A stretch of DNA of 64,000 nt, taken from Paenibacillus sp. PvR098 (GTDB lineage: Bacteria > Bacillota > Bacilli > Paenibacillales > NBRC-103111). Position numbers and translations under genes: made by a program. Of the stretch, positions 44,563 to 52,515 are shown piece after piece. Numbering within the stretch: position 1 is the stretch's first letter; each line of letters begins with the position of its first letter. The stretch covers positions 434,001 to 498,000 of the forward strand of contig NZ_JAFIBU010000001.1 in assembly GCF_017833255.1 (NCBI RefSeq), read 5' to 3'. Under the pieces are notes generated by a model that saw only the letters and a list, made by a program, of their open reading frames with translations, was not told where the DNA came from and did not search any database.

Positions 44563-45930
44563 ATGGCATTCGAAGGATTATCCAGCCGTCTGCAAAGCGT
44601 GTTCAGTAAGCTTAAAGGAAAGGGCAAGCTTACGGAGGACGATGTTAACGAAGCGCTGCGCGAAGTACGCCTTGCGCTTTTGGAAGCGGATGTGAACTTC
44701 AAGGTCGTCAAAGATTTCGTCGCGAAGGTGAAGGAACGGGCGATCGGACAAGAAGTTCTTCAGAGCTTCACACCAGGGATGGTCGTTGTAGACATCGTAA
44801 ACAAGGAACTTGCCGCCTTAATGGGCGGAACGCAGAGCAAGCTTGCGCGCGCAACCAAGCCGCCGACCGTTATCATGATGGCGGGTCTGCAGGGCGCCGG
44901 GAAAACGACGACATCCGGTAAGCTCGCCAAGATGCTGCTTCAGCAAAATCATAGGCCGCTGCTCGCGGCGGCGGACATTTATCGTCCCGCAGCCATTAAG
45001 CAGCTGCAGGTGCTTGGGGAACAGCTCAAAATCCCGGTATTCGCCCTCGGGGACAAAGTAAGTCCGGTGGATATCGCCAAGCAGGCGTTGCAGCATGCGA
45101 AAGACCACAATAACGATTATTTGATCATCGATACCGCCGGCCGACTGCATATTGACGAAAACTTGATGGACGAGTTGAAGCAAATTATCGAAGCCGTGAG
45201 CCCGAACGAAATTTTGCTGGTCGTCGATGCAATGACTGGACAAGATGCCGTCAATGTGGCGGAAAGTTTCCACAAGCAGTTGGAGCTTACCGGTGTCGTA
45301 CTGACAAAGCTTGACGGCGACACGCGAGGCGGTGCCGCGCTGTCCGTCAAAGCGGTCACGGGTTGCCCGATCAAGTTCGCCGCGATGGGCGAGAAGATGG
45401 ATGCGCTCGAGCCGTTCCATCCGGAACGGATGGCTTCCCGGATTCTCGGCATGGGCGATATGCTTACGCTGATTGAGAAGGCGCAAGCGAGCATTGATGC
45501 CGACAAAGCCAAGGAGATGGAACGCAAGCTTCGTACAGCGGAGTTTACGTTCGACGATTTCCTTGATCAAATGGAGCAAGTGAAAAAGCTGGGTCCACTC
45601 GATCAGCTTCTCGACATGCTGCCTGGCGCAGGCAAGATGAAGGGTATGAAGGACATTAAGGTGGACGACCGCCAAATGTCCCGCGTTGCAGCCATCGTCA
45701 AATCGATGACGAAGGAAGAACGGCAAAACCCGGATCTGCTGAACCCGAGCCGACGTAAGCGTTTGGCTGCGGGCAGCGGTAACTCGATTCAAGACGTCAA
45801 CCGGTTCATCAAGCAGTTTGACGACATGCGCAAGATGATGAAGCAGTTCTCCGGTATGATGGGACCCAAAGGGTCCAAGCAGATGAAACAGCTCAAAAAG
45901 CTTGGTCGCGGGATGAAATTCCCGTTCTAG
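44563..45930 (+). CDS. ffh: Signal recognition particle protein Ffh
   Basis: A 455-residue SRP54 homologue that binds signal sequences and 4.5S/SRP RNA. The NG domain has [13 protein letters not shown] near residue 107, DTAGRLH near 190 and [10 protein letters not shown] near 247. The Met-rich M domain (about 320-455) ends in [29 protein letters not shown]. The ATG follows CGGAAGGTGG. Confidence 0.97.
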   Translation: MAFEGLSSRLQSVFSKLKGKGKLTEDDVNEALREVRLALLEADVNFKVVKDFVAKVKERAIGQEVLQSFTPGMVVVDIVNKELAALMGGTQSKLARATKPPTVIMMAGLQGAGKTTTSGKLAKMLLQQNHRPLLAAADIYRPAAIKQLQVLGEQLKIPVFALGDKVSPVDIAKQALQHAKDHNNDYLIIDTAGRLHIDENLMDELKQIIEAVSPNEILLVVDAMTGQDAVNVAESFHKQLELTGVVLTKLDGDTRGGAALSVKAVTGCPIKFAAMGEKMDALEPFHPERMASRILGMGDMLTLIEKAQASIDADKAKEMERKLRTAEFTFDDFLDQMEQVKKLGPLDQLLDMLPGAGKMKGMKDIKVDDRQMSRVAAIVKSMTKEERQNPDLLNPSRRKRLAAGSGNSIQDVNRFIKQFDDMRKMMKQFSGMMGPKGSKQMKQLKKLGRGMKFPF

Positions 45931-45967
45931 AATGAATAGCTTTTACTCTATTGGGGAGGTGATATGC

Positions 45968-46240
45968 ATGGCAACTCGTATTCGTCTGAAGCGTATGGGC
46001 GCTCACAAAGCTCCTTTTTACCGCGTAGTGGTTTCGGATTCCCGTTCTCCACGTGACGGTCGCTTTATCGAAGAAATTGGCACATACAATCCGGTGGCTC
46101 AACCAGCTATCGTGAATATTGACGAGGAAAAAGCACTAAAATGGCTTCAAACTGGTGCTCAAGCTTCCGATACTGTTCGCAGCTTGTTCAGCAAAGCTGG
46201 AATTATGACTAAGTTTCACGAATCCAAACTGCAGAAGTAA
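45968..46240 (+). CDS. rpsP: 30S ribosomal protein S16
   Basis: A 90-residue protein with the standard start [21 protein letters not shown] and YNP near residue 40. The ATG at 45968 lies nine bases after GGGAGGTG; upstream in-frame codons precede that site. Followed by khpA as in B. subtilis. Confidence 0.97.
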   Translation: MATRIRLKRMGAHKAPFYRVVVSDSRSPRDGRFIEEIGTYNPVAQPAIVNIDEEKALKWLQTGAQASDTVRSLFSKAGIMTKFHESKLQK

Positions 46241-46262
46241 TCTGTAAGATTCGGAGGGTACG

Positions 46263-46493
46263 ATGAAGGGTCTTATTACCGTTATCGCTAAGGCGTTGGT
46301 GGATCATCCCGAAGAAGTACGCGTGAATACGGTGGAAGATGAACGGGCTATTACGTTCGAGCTGTCCGTTCACCCGGACGATGTCGGGAAAGTGATCGGC
46401 AAGCAGGGACGTATTGCCAAAGCGCTTCGCACCGTGGTCACATCCGCTGCAGTGAAGGAACCCAAACGGGTTTCGGTTGAAATTGTGTCGTAA
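46263..46493 (+). CDS. khpA: KH-domain RNA-binding protein KhpA (YlqC)
   Basis: A 76-residue single KH domain with the GxxG loop in GKVIGKQGRIAKALR near residue 43. KhpA pairs with KhpB/Jag and binds many RNAs, affecting cell elongation. Its place between rpsP and rimM is conserved. Confidence 0.95.
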   Translation: MKGLITVIAKALVDHPEEVRVNTVEDERAITFELSVHPDDVGKVIGKQGRIAKALRTVVTSAAVKEPKRVSVEIVS

Positions 46494-46504
46494 TGGGAAT
46501 GATG

Positions 46505-46535
46505 AGAGTTAGGAGCTGGCTCCTAACTCTTTTCT
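46505..46535 (+). terminator. Terminator between khpA and rimM
   Basis: The perfect 12-bp stem AGAGTTAGGAGC/GCTCCTAACTCT with a two-base gap is followed by TTTCTTC. Confidence 0.85.
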
Positions 46536-46567
46536 TCTATTTATAAAGTAAAGCTCTGGAGGTAACG

Positions 46568-47092
46568 ATGAGCGAAAAGTTATATACGGTTGGCAAAATT
46601 GTAAATACACACGGTATTCGCGGTGAGCTCAAGATTGTGCTGCAAACCGATTTTCCGGAAGAACGGTTTACCAAAGGCGGCAAACTCGTGTTTTTTAACC
46701 CTGAGCAAGGCAGCACCTTTCCGGTGACCGTAGAATCGTCGCGGTTTCATAAAAATATGATCGTCGCCCGATTCCAAGGCTTCAACGACATCAATGAAGT
46801 CGAGAAGTATAAAGGCTGGCTGTTGAAGGTCGAGGAGCAGTATTTATCCGAGCTGGAGGACGAGGAGTTTTACTACCATGAGATCATCGGATGCCGCGTC
46901 TATACGGAGGAAGGGGAGGAGCTGGGAACCATCAGTGATATTTTATCTCCCGGCGCTAACGATGTATGGGTGGTTGAGCGTTCTAAAGGCAAACCGCTGC
47001 TGCTTCCTTACATAGATGATGTAGTCTTGAGCGTAGACGTGGAGCAAAAACGAGTGATGGTACGTCTGATGGAAGGTCTGCTGGATCTATGA
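46568..47092 (+). CDS. rimM: Ribosome maturation factor RimM
   Basis: A 174-residue 30S assembly factor. An N-terminal barrel ([16 protein letters not shown]) is joined to a C-terminal PRC barrel ([24 protein letters not shown] to [13 protein letters not shown]). Its last four bases overlap trmD, so translation is coupled. Confidence 0.96.
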   Translation: MSEKLYTVGKIVNTHGIRGELKIVLQTDFPEERFTKGGKLVFFNPEQGSTFPVTVESSRFHKNMIVARFQGFNDINEVEKYKGWLLKVEEQYLSELEDEEFYYHEIIGCRVYTEEGEELGTISDILSPGANDVWVVERSKGKPLLLPYIDDVVLSVDVEQKRVMVRLMEGLLDL

Positions 47093-47847
47093 AAATCGAC
47101 GTGCTGACACTGTTTCCGGAAATGTTTGAGGGGGTATTTTCCTCCAGTATTTTAGGCAAGGCTCGGGAAAAAGGCCTGGTTGAGCTCGGTACGGTCAATT
47201 TCCGGGATTATGCGAACAACAAGCATAATACCGTGGACGATTACCCGTATGGCGGGGGTGGTGGTATGGTGCTGAAGCCGGAGCCGATCTTTGCTGCGGT
47301 GGAGGAGCTTACTGCAGGCCTTGTGAAGCGTCCCCGCGTGATTCTAATGTGTCCCCAAGGCGAGCCCTTCACGCAGAAGAAAGCGGAGGAGCTTTCGGGC
47401 GAAAAGCATCTCATTTTTATTTGCGGCCATTATGAAGGCTATGACGAACGGATTCGGGAGCACCTGGTGACCGACGAGCTCTCGATAGGCGATTATGTGC
47501 TGACGGGAGGCGAGCTGCCGGCCATGGTGGTCATTGACAGCGTGGCGCGCCTTCTTCCGGGTGTTCTGGGCAACGAGACGTCGGCTGTCACTGACTCGTT
47601 CAGCACTGGACTGCTGGAATATCCCCATTATACCCGACCGGCCAAATTTCGTGAGTGGGAGGTGCCGGACGTTCTGATCTCCGGACATCACCGCAACATT
47701 GAGGATTGGCGCCGGAAGCAGTCCCTGCTGCGTACGTTGGGGAAGCGTCCCGACTTGTTGGGGCAAGTTACGCTGACCGAGAAAGAGCGCCGTTGGCTGC
47801 AGGACAAGAAGTCGGAAGCCGGGAAGCGCCCTGAAGGCATGGAGTGA
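47089..47847 (+). CDS. trmD: tRNA (guanine(37)-N(1))-methyltransferase
   Basis: A 252-residue SPOUT-family enzyme that prevents frameshifting by methylating G37. The start [14 protein letters not shown] and the trefoil-knot SAM site [34 protein letters not shown] near 130 are diagnostic. It overlaps rimM. The tail is followed by an AT-rich hairpin ACAAATA/TATTTGT (47880-47899) that may be a weak terminator. Confidence 0.97.
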   Translation: MKIDVLTLFPEMFEGVFSSSILGKAREKGLVELGTVNFRDYANNKHNTVDDYPYGGGGGMVLKPEPIFAAVEELTAGLVKRPRVILMCPQGEPFTQKKAEELSGEKHLIFICGHYEGYDERIREHLVTDELSIGDYVLTGGELPAMVVIDSVARLLPGVLGNETSAVTDSFSTGLLEYPHYTRPAKFREWEVPDVLISGHHRNIEDWRRKQSLLRTLGKRPDLLGQVTLTEKERRWLQDKKSEAGKRPEGME

Positions 47848-47895
47848 CGGGTTTGGTCAGAAGATGTTTATATCAAAACACAAATATCCTATTAT

Positions 47896-47924
47896 TTGTA
47901 TTTTTGATAAAAATATGTTATACT
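47896..47924 (+). promoter_or_regulatory. Promoter of the small-ORF cluster module
   Basis: TTGTAT and TATACT are separated by 17 bp in a very AT-rich stretch; +1 is predicted near 47931, only about 20 bases before a strong terminator-like hairpin. Confidence 0.65.
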
Positions 47925-47930
47925 ACATAT

Positions 47931-47998
47931 ATCTAAAGAAACGTGCGGAAGAACCGCCTTATGTCATGCTTGGTTTGCATGCGTAAGGCGGTTTTTTG
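47931..47998 (+). ncRNA. Candidate small RNA or attenuator ahead of the small-ORF cluster
   Basis: The predicted transcript is about 68 bases. After a 20-base lead comes a stem AACCGCCTTA/TAAGGCGGTT (47952-47993) with an inner CATGC/GCATG pair, closed by TTTTTT. A promoter followed this closely by a terminator fits a small RNA, or an attenuator that lets only some polymerases into the downstream ORFs. No known family is recognised. Confidence 0.45.
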
Positions 47999-48064
47999 TG
48001 TTTGTTAGGCAGCTCCGAGCAACAGCAATCGCACGTTAACATGATACAGATAAGGGGAAGAATC

Positions 48065-48157
48065 ATGTTTCGGAAAAAATGGAGAAAGAAAATGCAGTAC
48101 TGGTTGAAGGAATTGAAAATTCCGATGAGGAGGCACATATGTCCAAGCTTGTGGTAG
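48065..48157 (+). CDS. Possible 30-residue basic peptide, first of the small-ORF cluster
   Basis: Begins MFRKKWRKKMQYWLKEL, an amphipathic basic helix, and ends HICPSLW. AAGGGG lies seven bases before the ATG. The frame overlaps the next small gene, whose ribosome site (GAGGAGG) lies within it, so it may be a leader for coupled translation. Confidence 0.4.
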   Translation: MFRKKWRKKMQYWLKELKIPMRRHICPSLW

Positions 48158-48279
48158 CGGTGCTTATGGCGGTATTACTCACAGGAGCGACACTTTATGT
48201 CATTGGAGCACAGATCGTACCAGCTACGGGCTCGGCGGGAAACCAGACAAGAGTGCAAATCAATAACGCTTTTCAATGA
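48139..48279 (+). CDS. Small single-span membrane protein, 46 residues
   Basis: Starts MSKLVVAVLMAVLLTGATLYVIG, one hydrophobic helix, then a short polar tail (PATGSAGNQTRVQINNAF). GAGGAGG lies five bases before the ATG. Shape (short positive start, long hydrophobic helix, small polar tail) recalls Flp-type pilins, but no cleavage motif is clear. An in-frame ATG at 48079 would extend it by 20 residues without a ribosome site. Confidence 0.6.
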   Translation: MSKLVVAVLMAVLLTGATLYVIGAQIVPATGSAGNQTRVQINNAFQ

Positions 48280-48302
48280 ATAAGAAGGGGGTTGGAAATA
48301 GA

Positions 48303-48476
48303 ATGGGGAGATTAGTGGAAGTCAGCCCCGTCAACGTATGGTCGGGGGAGACTGAAATATTTGCAGCAGGAATCAGGGTTGGGCCGGTGGTAAGAGCGAG
48401 GGCGGCGAGCTTGACCGGCACCACAGTAGCTGATGTCAAGCTGACGAATGGCAGTGTAACGGCTGAGGCTCTGTAA
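48303..48476 (+). CDS. Hypothetical protein, 57 residues
   Basis: Starts MGRLVEVSPVNVWSGETEIF and ends TVADVKLTNGSVTAEAL; probably beta-rich, no membrane span. Not recognised. AAGGGGG lies 11 bases before this ATG. An ATG at 48276 overlaps the previous stop (ATGA) and would add nine residues by coupled translation. Confidence 0.55.
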   Translation: MGRLVEVSPVNVWSGETEIFAAGIRVGPVVRARAASLTGTTVADVKLTNGSVTAEAL

Positions 48477-48478
48477 GT

Positions 48479-48640
48479 ATGAGTAAGCTGATTATTACGT
48501 GTTTGAGCGTTGTTTTAATCCTCGGCATATGTATCACTATTTTTCGACCGCCAGGAGGTCAAGGCATTAGAGAGCAAATCAGAGACGGCCATGTGAGGAT
48601 TTCGGAGAATATCCGCAGCTTTGATTATGTAACGAATTGA
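48479..48640 (+). CDS. Small membrane protein, 53 residues
   Basis: One hydrophobic N-terminal helix (MSKLIITCLSVVLILGICITIF), then a polar tail (RPPGGQGIREQIRDGHVRIS). It starts two bases after the preceding stop. Its N-terminus resembles that of the 46-residue protein (MSKL-), suggesting related pilin-like or secreted peptides. Not recognised otherwise. Confidence 0.6.
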   Translation: MSKLIITCLSVVLILGICITIFRPPGGQGIREQIRDGHVRISENIRSFDYVTN

Positions 48641-48650
48641 TGGTGAATGA

Positions 48651-49118
48651 ATGATGACAAGAGGGGCTTCGATCATACGGGACGAGGAGGGAATGGCTAA
48701 TGTTCTTGTGACTTTATTCATTATACCGATTATTTTGTTCTTATCCTTTGCCATCGTCCCTATTTTCGTTTATGTCATGAAAGGAAATCATTTGAATACG
48801 ATCGCCAATCACGGCTTGAAGGAAGCGGAAGCCATAGGGTATCTGAGCCCTCTTATTGAGGAGAATATGAATACCAGATTAGCCGCATTGGGAATGGGGC
48901 CGGTTAAAGTGGATGGCACCTTATACCCCTCTTACGCAGGTAGCAGCAGTTCGAAGGTCTTTCGGGATATGTCTGACCCAACGGTTACATTGGTTCTGAA
49001 ATATCCCGCTCCCGGCTTATCCAGGATGCTGAATGCCGTGGGAGGCGAAGGCGATAGGGCAGAACACGATGGCTTTTACTATTTGGTGCTGTACGGTAAG
49101 AGCGAAGCTTATGAATAA
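48651..49118 (+). CDS. TadE-like single-span membrane protein
   Basis: A 155-residue protein. The short start RDEEGMANVLVTLFIIPIIL, one membrane helix (about 15-42) and an extracytoplasmic domain match the shape of TadE/pseudopilin proteins. A Gly after the charged start could be a prepilin-type cleavage point, though Glu at +5 is missing. No Tad ATPase or TadB/C membrane proteins are nearby. It is the last gene of the cluster inserted between trmD and rplS. Confidence 0.55.
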   Translation: MMTRGASIIRDEEGMANVLVTLFIIPIILFLSFAIVPIFVYVMKGNHLNTIANHGLKEAEAIGYLSPLIEENMNTRLAALGMGPVKVDGTLYPSYAGSSSSKVFRDMSDPTVTLVLKYPAPGLSRMLNAVGGEGDRAEHDGFYYLVLYGKSEAYE

Positions 49119-49164
49119 TTCATTATAAAATGATTAGAAAAGCTTATTTTTGCAGATCCTTTTG

Positions 49165-49306
49165 TTGAGTTTCTCTTTTATTTATGTTATGATACATAAC
49201 GTTGTGGCATTTTGCTTGAATACGGTGGTCCTCTGCTCGTGACAATGAAGAATTCCTACATCTGATGAGGCGGCAAGAACACCTGTGTGGAAGGAGGGAG
49301 TCATCC
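49165..49306 (+). promoter_or_regulatory. rplS promoter and L19 leader
   Basis: TTGAGT and TATGAT are 17 bp apart (49165-49193). The leader from about 49200 contains ACGGTGGTCCTCTGC, GAATTCCTACATCTGATGAGG and GGCAAGAACACC, which resembles the L19 leader RNA of Bacillus, a ribosomal-protein autoregulatory element. The RNA match is from memory. Confidence 0.6.
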
Positions 49307-49648
49307 ATGAATTTGATCCAAGAGATTACGAAGGAACAGCTTCGCAGCGACATTCCGAGCTTTCGTCCAGGCGACACGTTAAAAGTGCACGTTAAGGTTA
49401 TCGAGGGTACGCGTGAGCGGATTCAGTTGTTCGAAGGTGTTGTAATTAAGCGCCGCGGCGGCGGAATCAGCGAAACGTTCACAGTAAGAAAAATTTCTTA
49501 CGGTGTCGGCGTTGAAAGAACGTTCCCGATTAACACTCCAAAGATCGACAAGATTGAAGTGGCTCGCCGTGGTAAAGTCCGTCGCGCGAAGCTCTACTAT
49601 CTTCGCGGTCTGCGCGGTAAAGCAGCTAGAATTCAAGAAATCCGATAA
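49307..49648 (+). CDS. rplS: 50S ribosomal protein L19
   Basis: A 113-residue ribosomal protein with the standard start [24 protein letters not shown] and the [13 protein letters not shown] segment. The ATG follows GGAAGGAGGGAG. In B. subtilis it directly follows trmD; here about 1.4 kb of extra genes separate them. Confidence 0.97.
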   Translation: MNLIQEITKEQLRSDIPSFRPGDTLKVHVKVIEGTRERIQLFEGVVIKRRGGGISETFTVRKISYGVGVERTFPINTPKIDKIEVARRGKVRRAKLYYLRGLRGKAARIQEIR

Positions 49649-49652
49649 GAAC

Positions 49653-49690
49653 AAGAGGGGCTTGCGAACCAAGCTCCTTTTCGTTTTTTC
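49653..49690 (+). terminator. Terminator after rplS
   Basis: AAGAGGGGCTTG pairs with CAAGCTCCTTTT (one G-U pair), followed by CGTTTTTTC. Confidence 0.8.
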
Positions 49691-49719
49691 ACTTAATTGG
49701 CGAAAGGGCAGGAAAGCAT

Positions 49720-50298
49720 ATGGAGCAGGATCAGACAGTTGAAAAAGCGAATCCGATCAAAAACGAAGCTTGGGAATGGATCAAAGCGCTGCTGATTGCA
49801 GCCGCTCTCGTGTTTTTTATACGCTGGCTCGTTTTCGCCCCGTTCATTGTGGAAGGACCTTCGATGGAGCCGAATTTTCACACCGGGGAGAGGCTCATCG
49901 TCAACAAGTTCATTTACAAATTCGATAAGCCGGAACGCGGGGAAGTTCTTGTGTTCCATGCTACTGAAGACAAGGATTACATAAAGCGAGTGGTTGCTCT
50001 GCCGGGTGAGAAAGTGCGGGTAGAAGGCGATCAGGTATTTGTTAACGGAGAACCGCTAGACGAGCCGTACCTGAAGCAGGCTTTGGATGAAGCGGCCGAA
50101 GAGGGGAAACCCTATAACACAAGAAATTATCCGGAGCATACAGTAGCGGAAGGCAGTGTATTCGTGATGGGGGACAATCGGTCCAATAGCTCGGATAGCC
50201 GGGACAGTACTGTAGGCTTTGTTAAATACGAACAAATCGTCGGACGCGCCGATTTGATTTTCTGGCCGTTTGATAAAATAAGTCTGGTCCATTTCTAG
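49720..50298 (+). CDS. lepB: Type I signal peptidase
   Basis: A 192-residue membrane enzyme that removes signal peptides. One N-terminal membrane span (ALLIAAALVFFIRWLVF) precedes the nucleophile GPSMEP (Ser near residue 48); the general base Lys is in DYIKRVVALPG near 89, and MGDNRSNSSDSR near 150 completes the family pattern. It is of the Sip type common in Bacillus. Confidence 0.96.
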   Translation: MEQDQTVEKANPIKNEAWEWIKALLIAAALVFFIRWLVFAPFIVEGPSMEPNFHTGERLIVNKFIYKFDKPERGEVLVFHATEDKDYIKRVVALPGEKVRVEGDQVFVNGEPLDEPYLKQALDEAAEEGKPYNTRNYPEHTVAEGSVFVMGDNRSNSSDSRDSTVGFVKYEQIVGRADLIFWPFDKISLVHF

Positions 50299-50343
50299 AC
50301 CGGAAGATAGATTAAAGAGATGTAAAGTTGAGGTGACCTACCA

Positions 50344-51225
50344 ATGACAATCCAATGGTTTCCGGGTCACATGACACGGGCGCGGCGGCAAATTCAGGAT
50401 AAGCTGAAGCTGATCGATCTGGCAATCGAGCTGCTGGATGCGCGTATTCCTTTGTCCAGCCGTAACCCGATGATTGATGAGATTTTGCTAAATAAGCCCC
50501 GGTTGGTGCTGCTGAATAAAAGCGATCTGGCAGATCCGGCAGTGACGAAGCAGTGGATCGATTATTTTGCGGGGCAGGGACTTCGGGCGCTTCCGATCGA
50601 TTCTGTCCAGGGCAACCCGGTGAAAGAGATCATGCAGCGGAGCAAAGAGCTTATGGCACACAAAATCGAAGCGCAGCAGCGCAAGGGAATCAACCCACGT
50701 GCGATTCGCGCTTTGATCGTAGGCATTCCGAACGTCGGTAAATCGACATTGATCAATCGCATGGCGGGCCGTAAAATAGCGGCCACCGGAGATAAGCCGG
50801 GGGTAACGAAAGGCCAGCAGTGGATCAAAGTTGGAACGGAGATGGAACTGCTGGATACGCCGGGCATTTTGTGGCCCAAGTTTGAAGACCAAACGGTCGG
50901 TTTACGGTTAGCAGCCACGGGAGCGATCAAAGAGGAAATTTTGCATCCGGAAGAGATTGCGTTTTTTGCCGTACGTTATTTGGCCGGGCATTACGGGGAA
51001 GCCGTAAAGGAACGGTTTGGCGTAGATGAACTGCCGGAAGACGTCGATGACACGGATACGATCGTTAAGCTTATGGAGGCGATTGGCCGAAAGCGCGGCG
51101 CATTAATGAGCGGCGGAAGAGTAGACTTGGAGAAAGCGTCTCTCACCATTTTACGTGAGCTCCGAGCAGGGAAGCTTGGAAGGATTAGCATGGAAACTCC
51201 GGATGAAATCACTGTGAGTACGTAA
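50344..51225 (+). CDS. rbgA: Ribosome biogenesis GTPase RbgA (YlqF)
   Basis: A 293-residue circularly permuted GTPase required for late 50S assembly. The permuted order is NKSD near residue 58, [14 protein letters not shown] near 130 and DTPGILWPK near 172, with an N-terminal [11 protein letters not shown] typical of the YlqF group. The lepB-rbgA-rnhB order matches B. subtilis. Confidence 0.96.
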   Translation: MTIQWFPGHMTRARRQIQDKLKLIDLAIELLDARIPLSSRNPMIDEILLNKPRLVLLNKSDLADPAVTKQWIDYFAGQGLRALPIDSVQGNPVKEIMQRSKELMAHKIEAQQRKGINPRAIRALIVGIPNVGKSTLINRMAGRKIAATGDKPGVTKGQQWIKVGTEMELLDTPGILWPKFEDQTVGLRLAATGAIKEEILHPEEIAFFAVRYLAGHYGEAVKERFGVDELPEDVDDTDTIVKLMEAIGRKRGALMSGGRVDLEKASLTILRELRAGKLGRISMETPDEITVST

Positions 51226-51232
51226 TAAGCAT

Positions 51233-51271
51233 GAAGTGGGACTGCCGTGTGCAGTAGCCGCTTCTTTTTTT
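51233..51271 (+). terminator. Terminator after rbgA
   Basis: GAAGTGG/CCGCTTC and ACTGC/GCAGT form a two-part stem with a small bulge, followed by TTTTTTT. Confidence 0.85.
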
Positions 51272-51325
51272 CATCCATTGACTCCTAATGCAAAATGGTC
51301 GGTCTTTCACGGGCGGACGATTCTT

Positions 51326-51613
51326 ATGATAATTGATCATCCCTATCCAACGATAAAAAGCGTTCAAGTAGATTATTTTGATGCCCCTATGTGGATGCTC
51401 CGAATGCCTGGAACTTCGATCGCACCGCTTCATATTTACGAGGGGAGCTTTAAATACGCAAACAAATGGTACTTTCTTTCTTATAAAAAAAGGGAACCTC
51501 TTGTCATACTCGAATTGGAGGGACACGAAAAATATACATATGTTATCTTTCAAATTGATCACCCCACAGAGGTTGCCTCGGCATTGCGCAAACGGATAAG
51601 AGAGTTAGATTAG
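51326..51613 (+). CDS. Hypothetical protein, about 95 residues
   Basis: Not recognised. The translation is protein-like and probably beta-rich (IIDHPYPTIKSVQVDYFD, then SIAPLHIYEGSFKYANKWYF). The reading frame stays open upstream to 51236, but that region is the rbgA terminator. Two starts are possible: TTG 51278, which would add 16 residues (TPNAKWSVFHGRTIL...), and ATG 51326. Neither has a strong ribosome site. I list the safer, shorter form. Confidence 0.6.
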   Translation: MIIDHPYPTIKSVQVDYFDAPMWMLRMPGTSIAPLHIYEGSFKYANKWYFLSYKKREPLVILELEGHEKYTYVIFQIDHPTEVASALRKRIRELD

Positions 51614-51764
51614 GCGTCCCCCATGCAGATTTTTTTGTCAGGGGAGTATTTGCGTAAAATGACTGGATGAGTTTGGTAACTCACCTTAGGGGATAGGCAA
51701 CCTGTGCCGGGTAAGGTATAATGTTACATCATGGCAGAATGTACAACAATTGCAGGTGAAATGT

Positions 51765-52376
51765 ATGCTGGAATACGAACGTGAATTATGGCAGCAGGGG
51801 AAACTTTGTATCGCCGGGGTGGATGAGGTCGGGCGCGGGTGCTTGTTCGGGGATGTGGTTGCTGCAGCGGTCATTCTACCTCAAGGGCTTGTGCTTGAGG
51901 AAGTGAACGATTCCAAGAAACTAAGCGAAAAAAAACGGGAGACTCTGTATGAGATCATCGTGGAGGAGGCTCTCGCCATTGGAGTCGGTATTGTCGATGT
52001 AGCTACGATCGAACGGATAAATATTAAGCAGGCAGCCCGGCTAGCGATGAAAGTAGCTGTGGAAAAACTTGCTTTGGCTCCTGATGTGCTGTTGGTGGAT
52101 GCGGAAAAAGTCGATGTATCCATAGAGCAGCTTGCGATTATCCATGGGGACGCGCTGAGTCAATCGATCGCAGCGGCCTCGATTATTGCGAAAGTGACAC
52201 GAGACCGGATGTGCTTCCAGTGGGATGTGGAGTATCCGGAATACGGGATCGCTATACATAAAGGATATGCAACGAAAAAGCATCGTGAGGCCATTCTGGA
52301 GTATGGACCTTCGCCGCTGCACCGAAAAACATTCCTTAAAAAGATCGTGCATGAGCAGCAGCAGCTGTTGTTTTAG
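51765..52376 (+). CDS. rnhB: Ribonuclease HII
   Basis: A 203-residue enzyme that removes ribonucleotides from DNA and RNA-DNA hybrids. The catalytic Asp and Glu are in GVDEVGRG near residue 19 and a further Asp is in VLLVDAEKVD; NDSKKLSEKKRE and KGYATKKH are typical. It lacks the N-terminal extension of about 50 residues seen in B. subtilis RnhB. The ATG lies five bases after AGGTGA. Confidence 0.95.
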   Translation: MLEYERELWQQGKLCIAGVDEVGRGCLFGDVVAAAVILPQGLVLEEVNDSKKLSEKKRETLYEIIVEEALAIGVGIVDVATIERINIKQAARLAMKVAVEKLALAPDVLLVDAEKVDVSIEQLAIIHGDALSQSIAAASIIAKVTRDRMCFQWDVEYPEYGIAIHKGYATKKHREAILEYGPSPLHRKTFLKKIVHEQQQLLF

Positions 52377-52424
52377 TGAAATGACGGTTGCATGTTGCCG
52401 ATATAAAGAGTAACCGGAAAGATG

Positions 52425-52470
52425 AAGCCGGCAGGGAACGTGAGATACGTGCCCGAGCCGGCTTTGTTTT
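52425..52470 (+). terminator. Terminator after rnhB
   Basis: AAGCCGGC/GCCGGCTT with an inner ACGT/ACGT pair, followed by TGTTTT. Confidence 0.85.
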
Positions 52471-52515
52471 CGTAATGCGTTCATTATATGTATGTACGAA
52501 AGGAGGGCGGCAGCC

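Noticed and set aside
51236-51325. Extended N-terminus of the hypothetical protein after rbgA
   Set aside because: The first codons would be the rbgA terminator stem; only the part from TTG 51278 or ATG 51326 is plausible.
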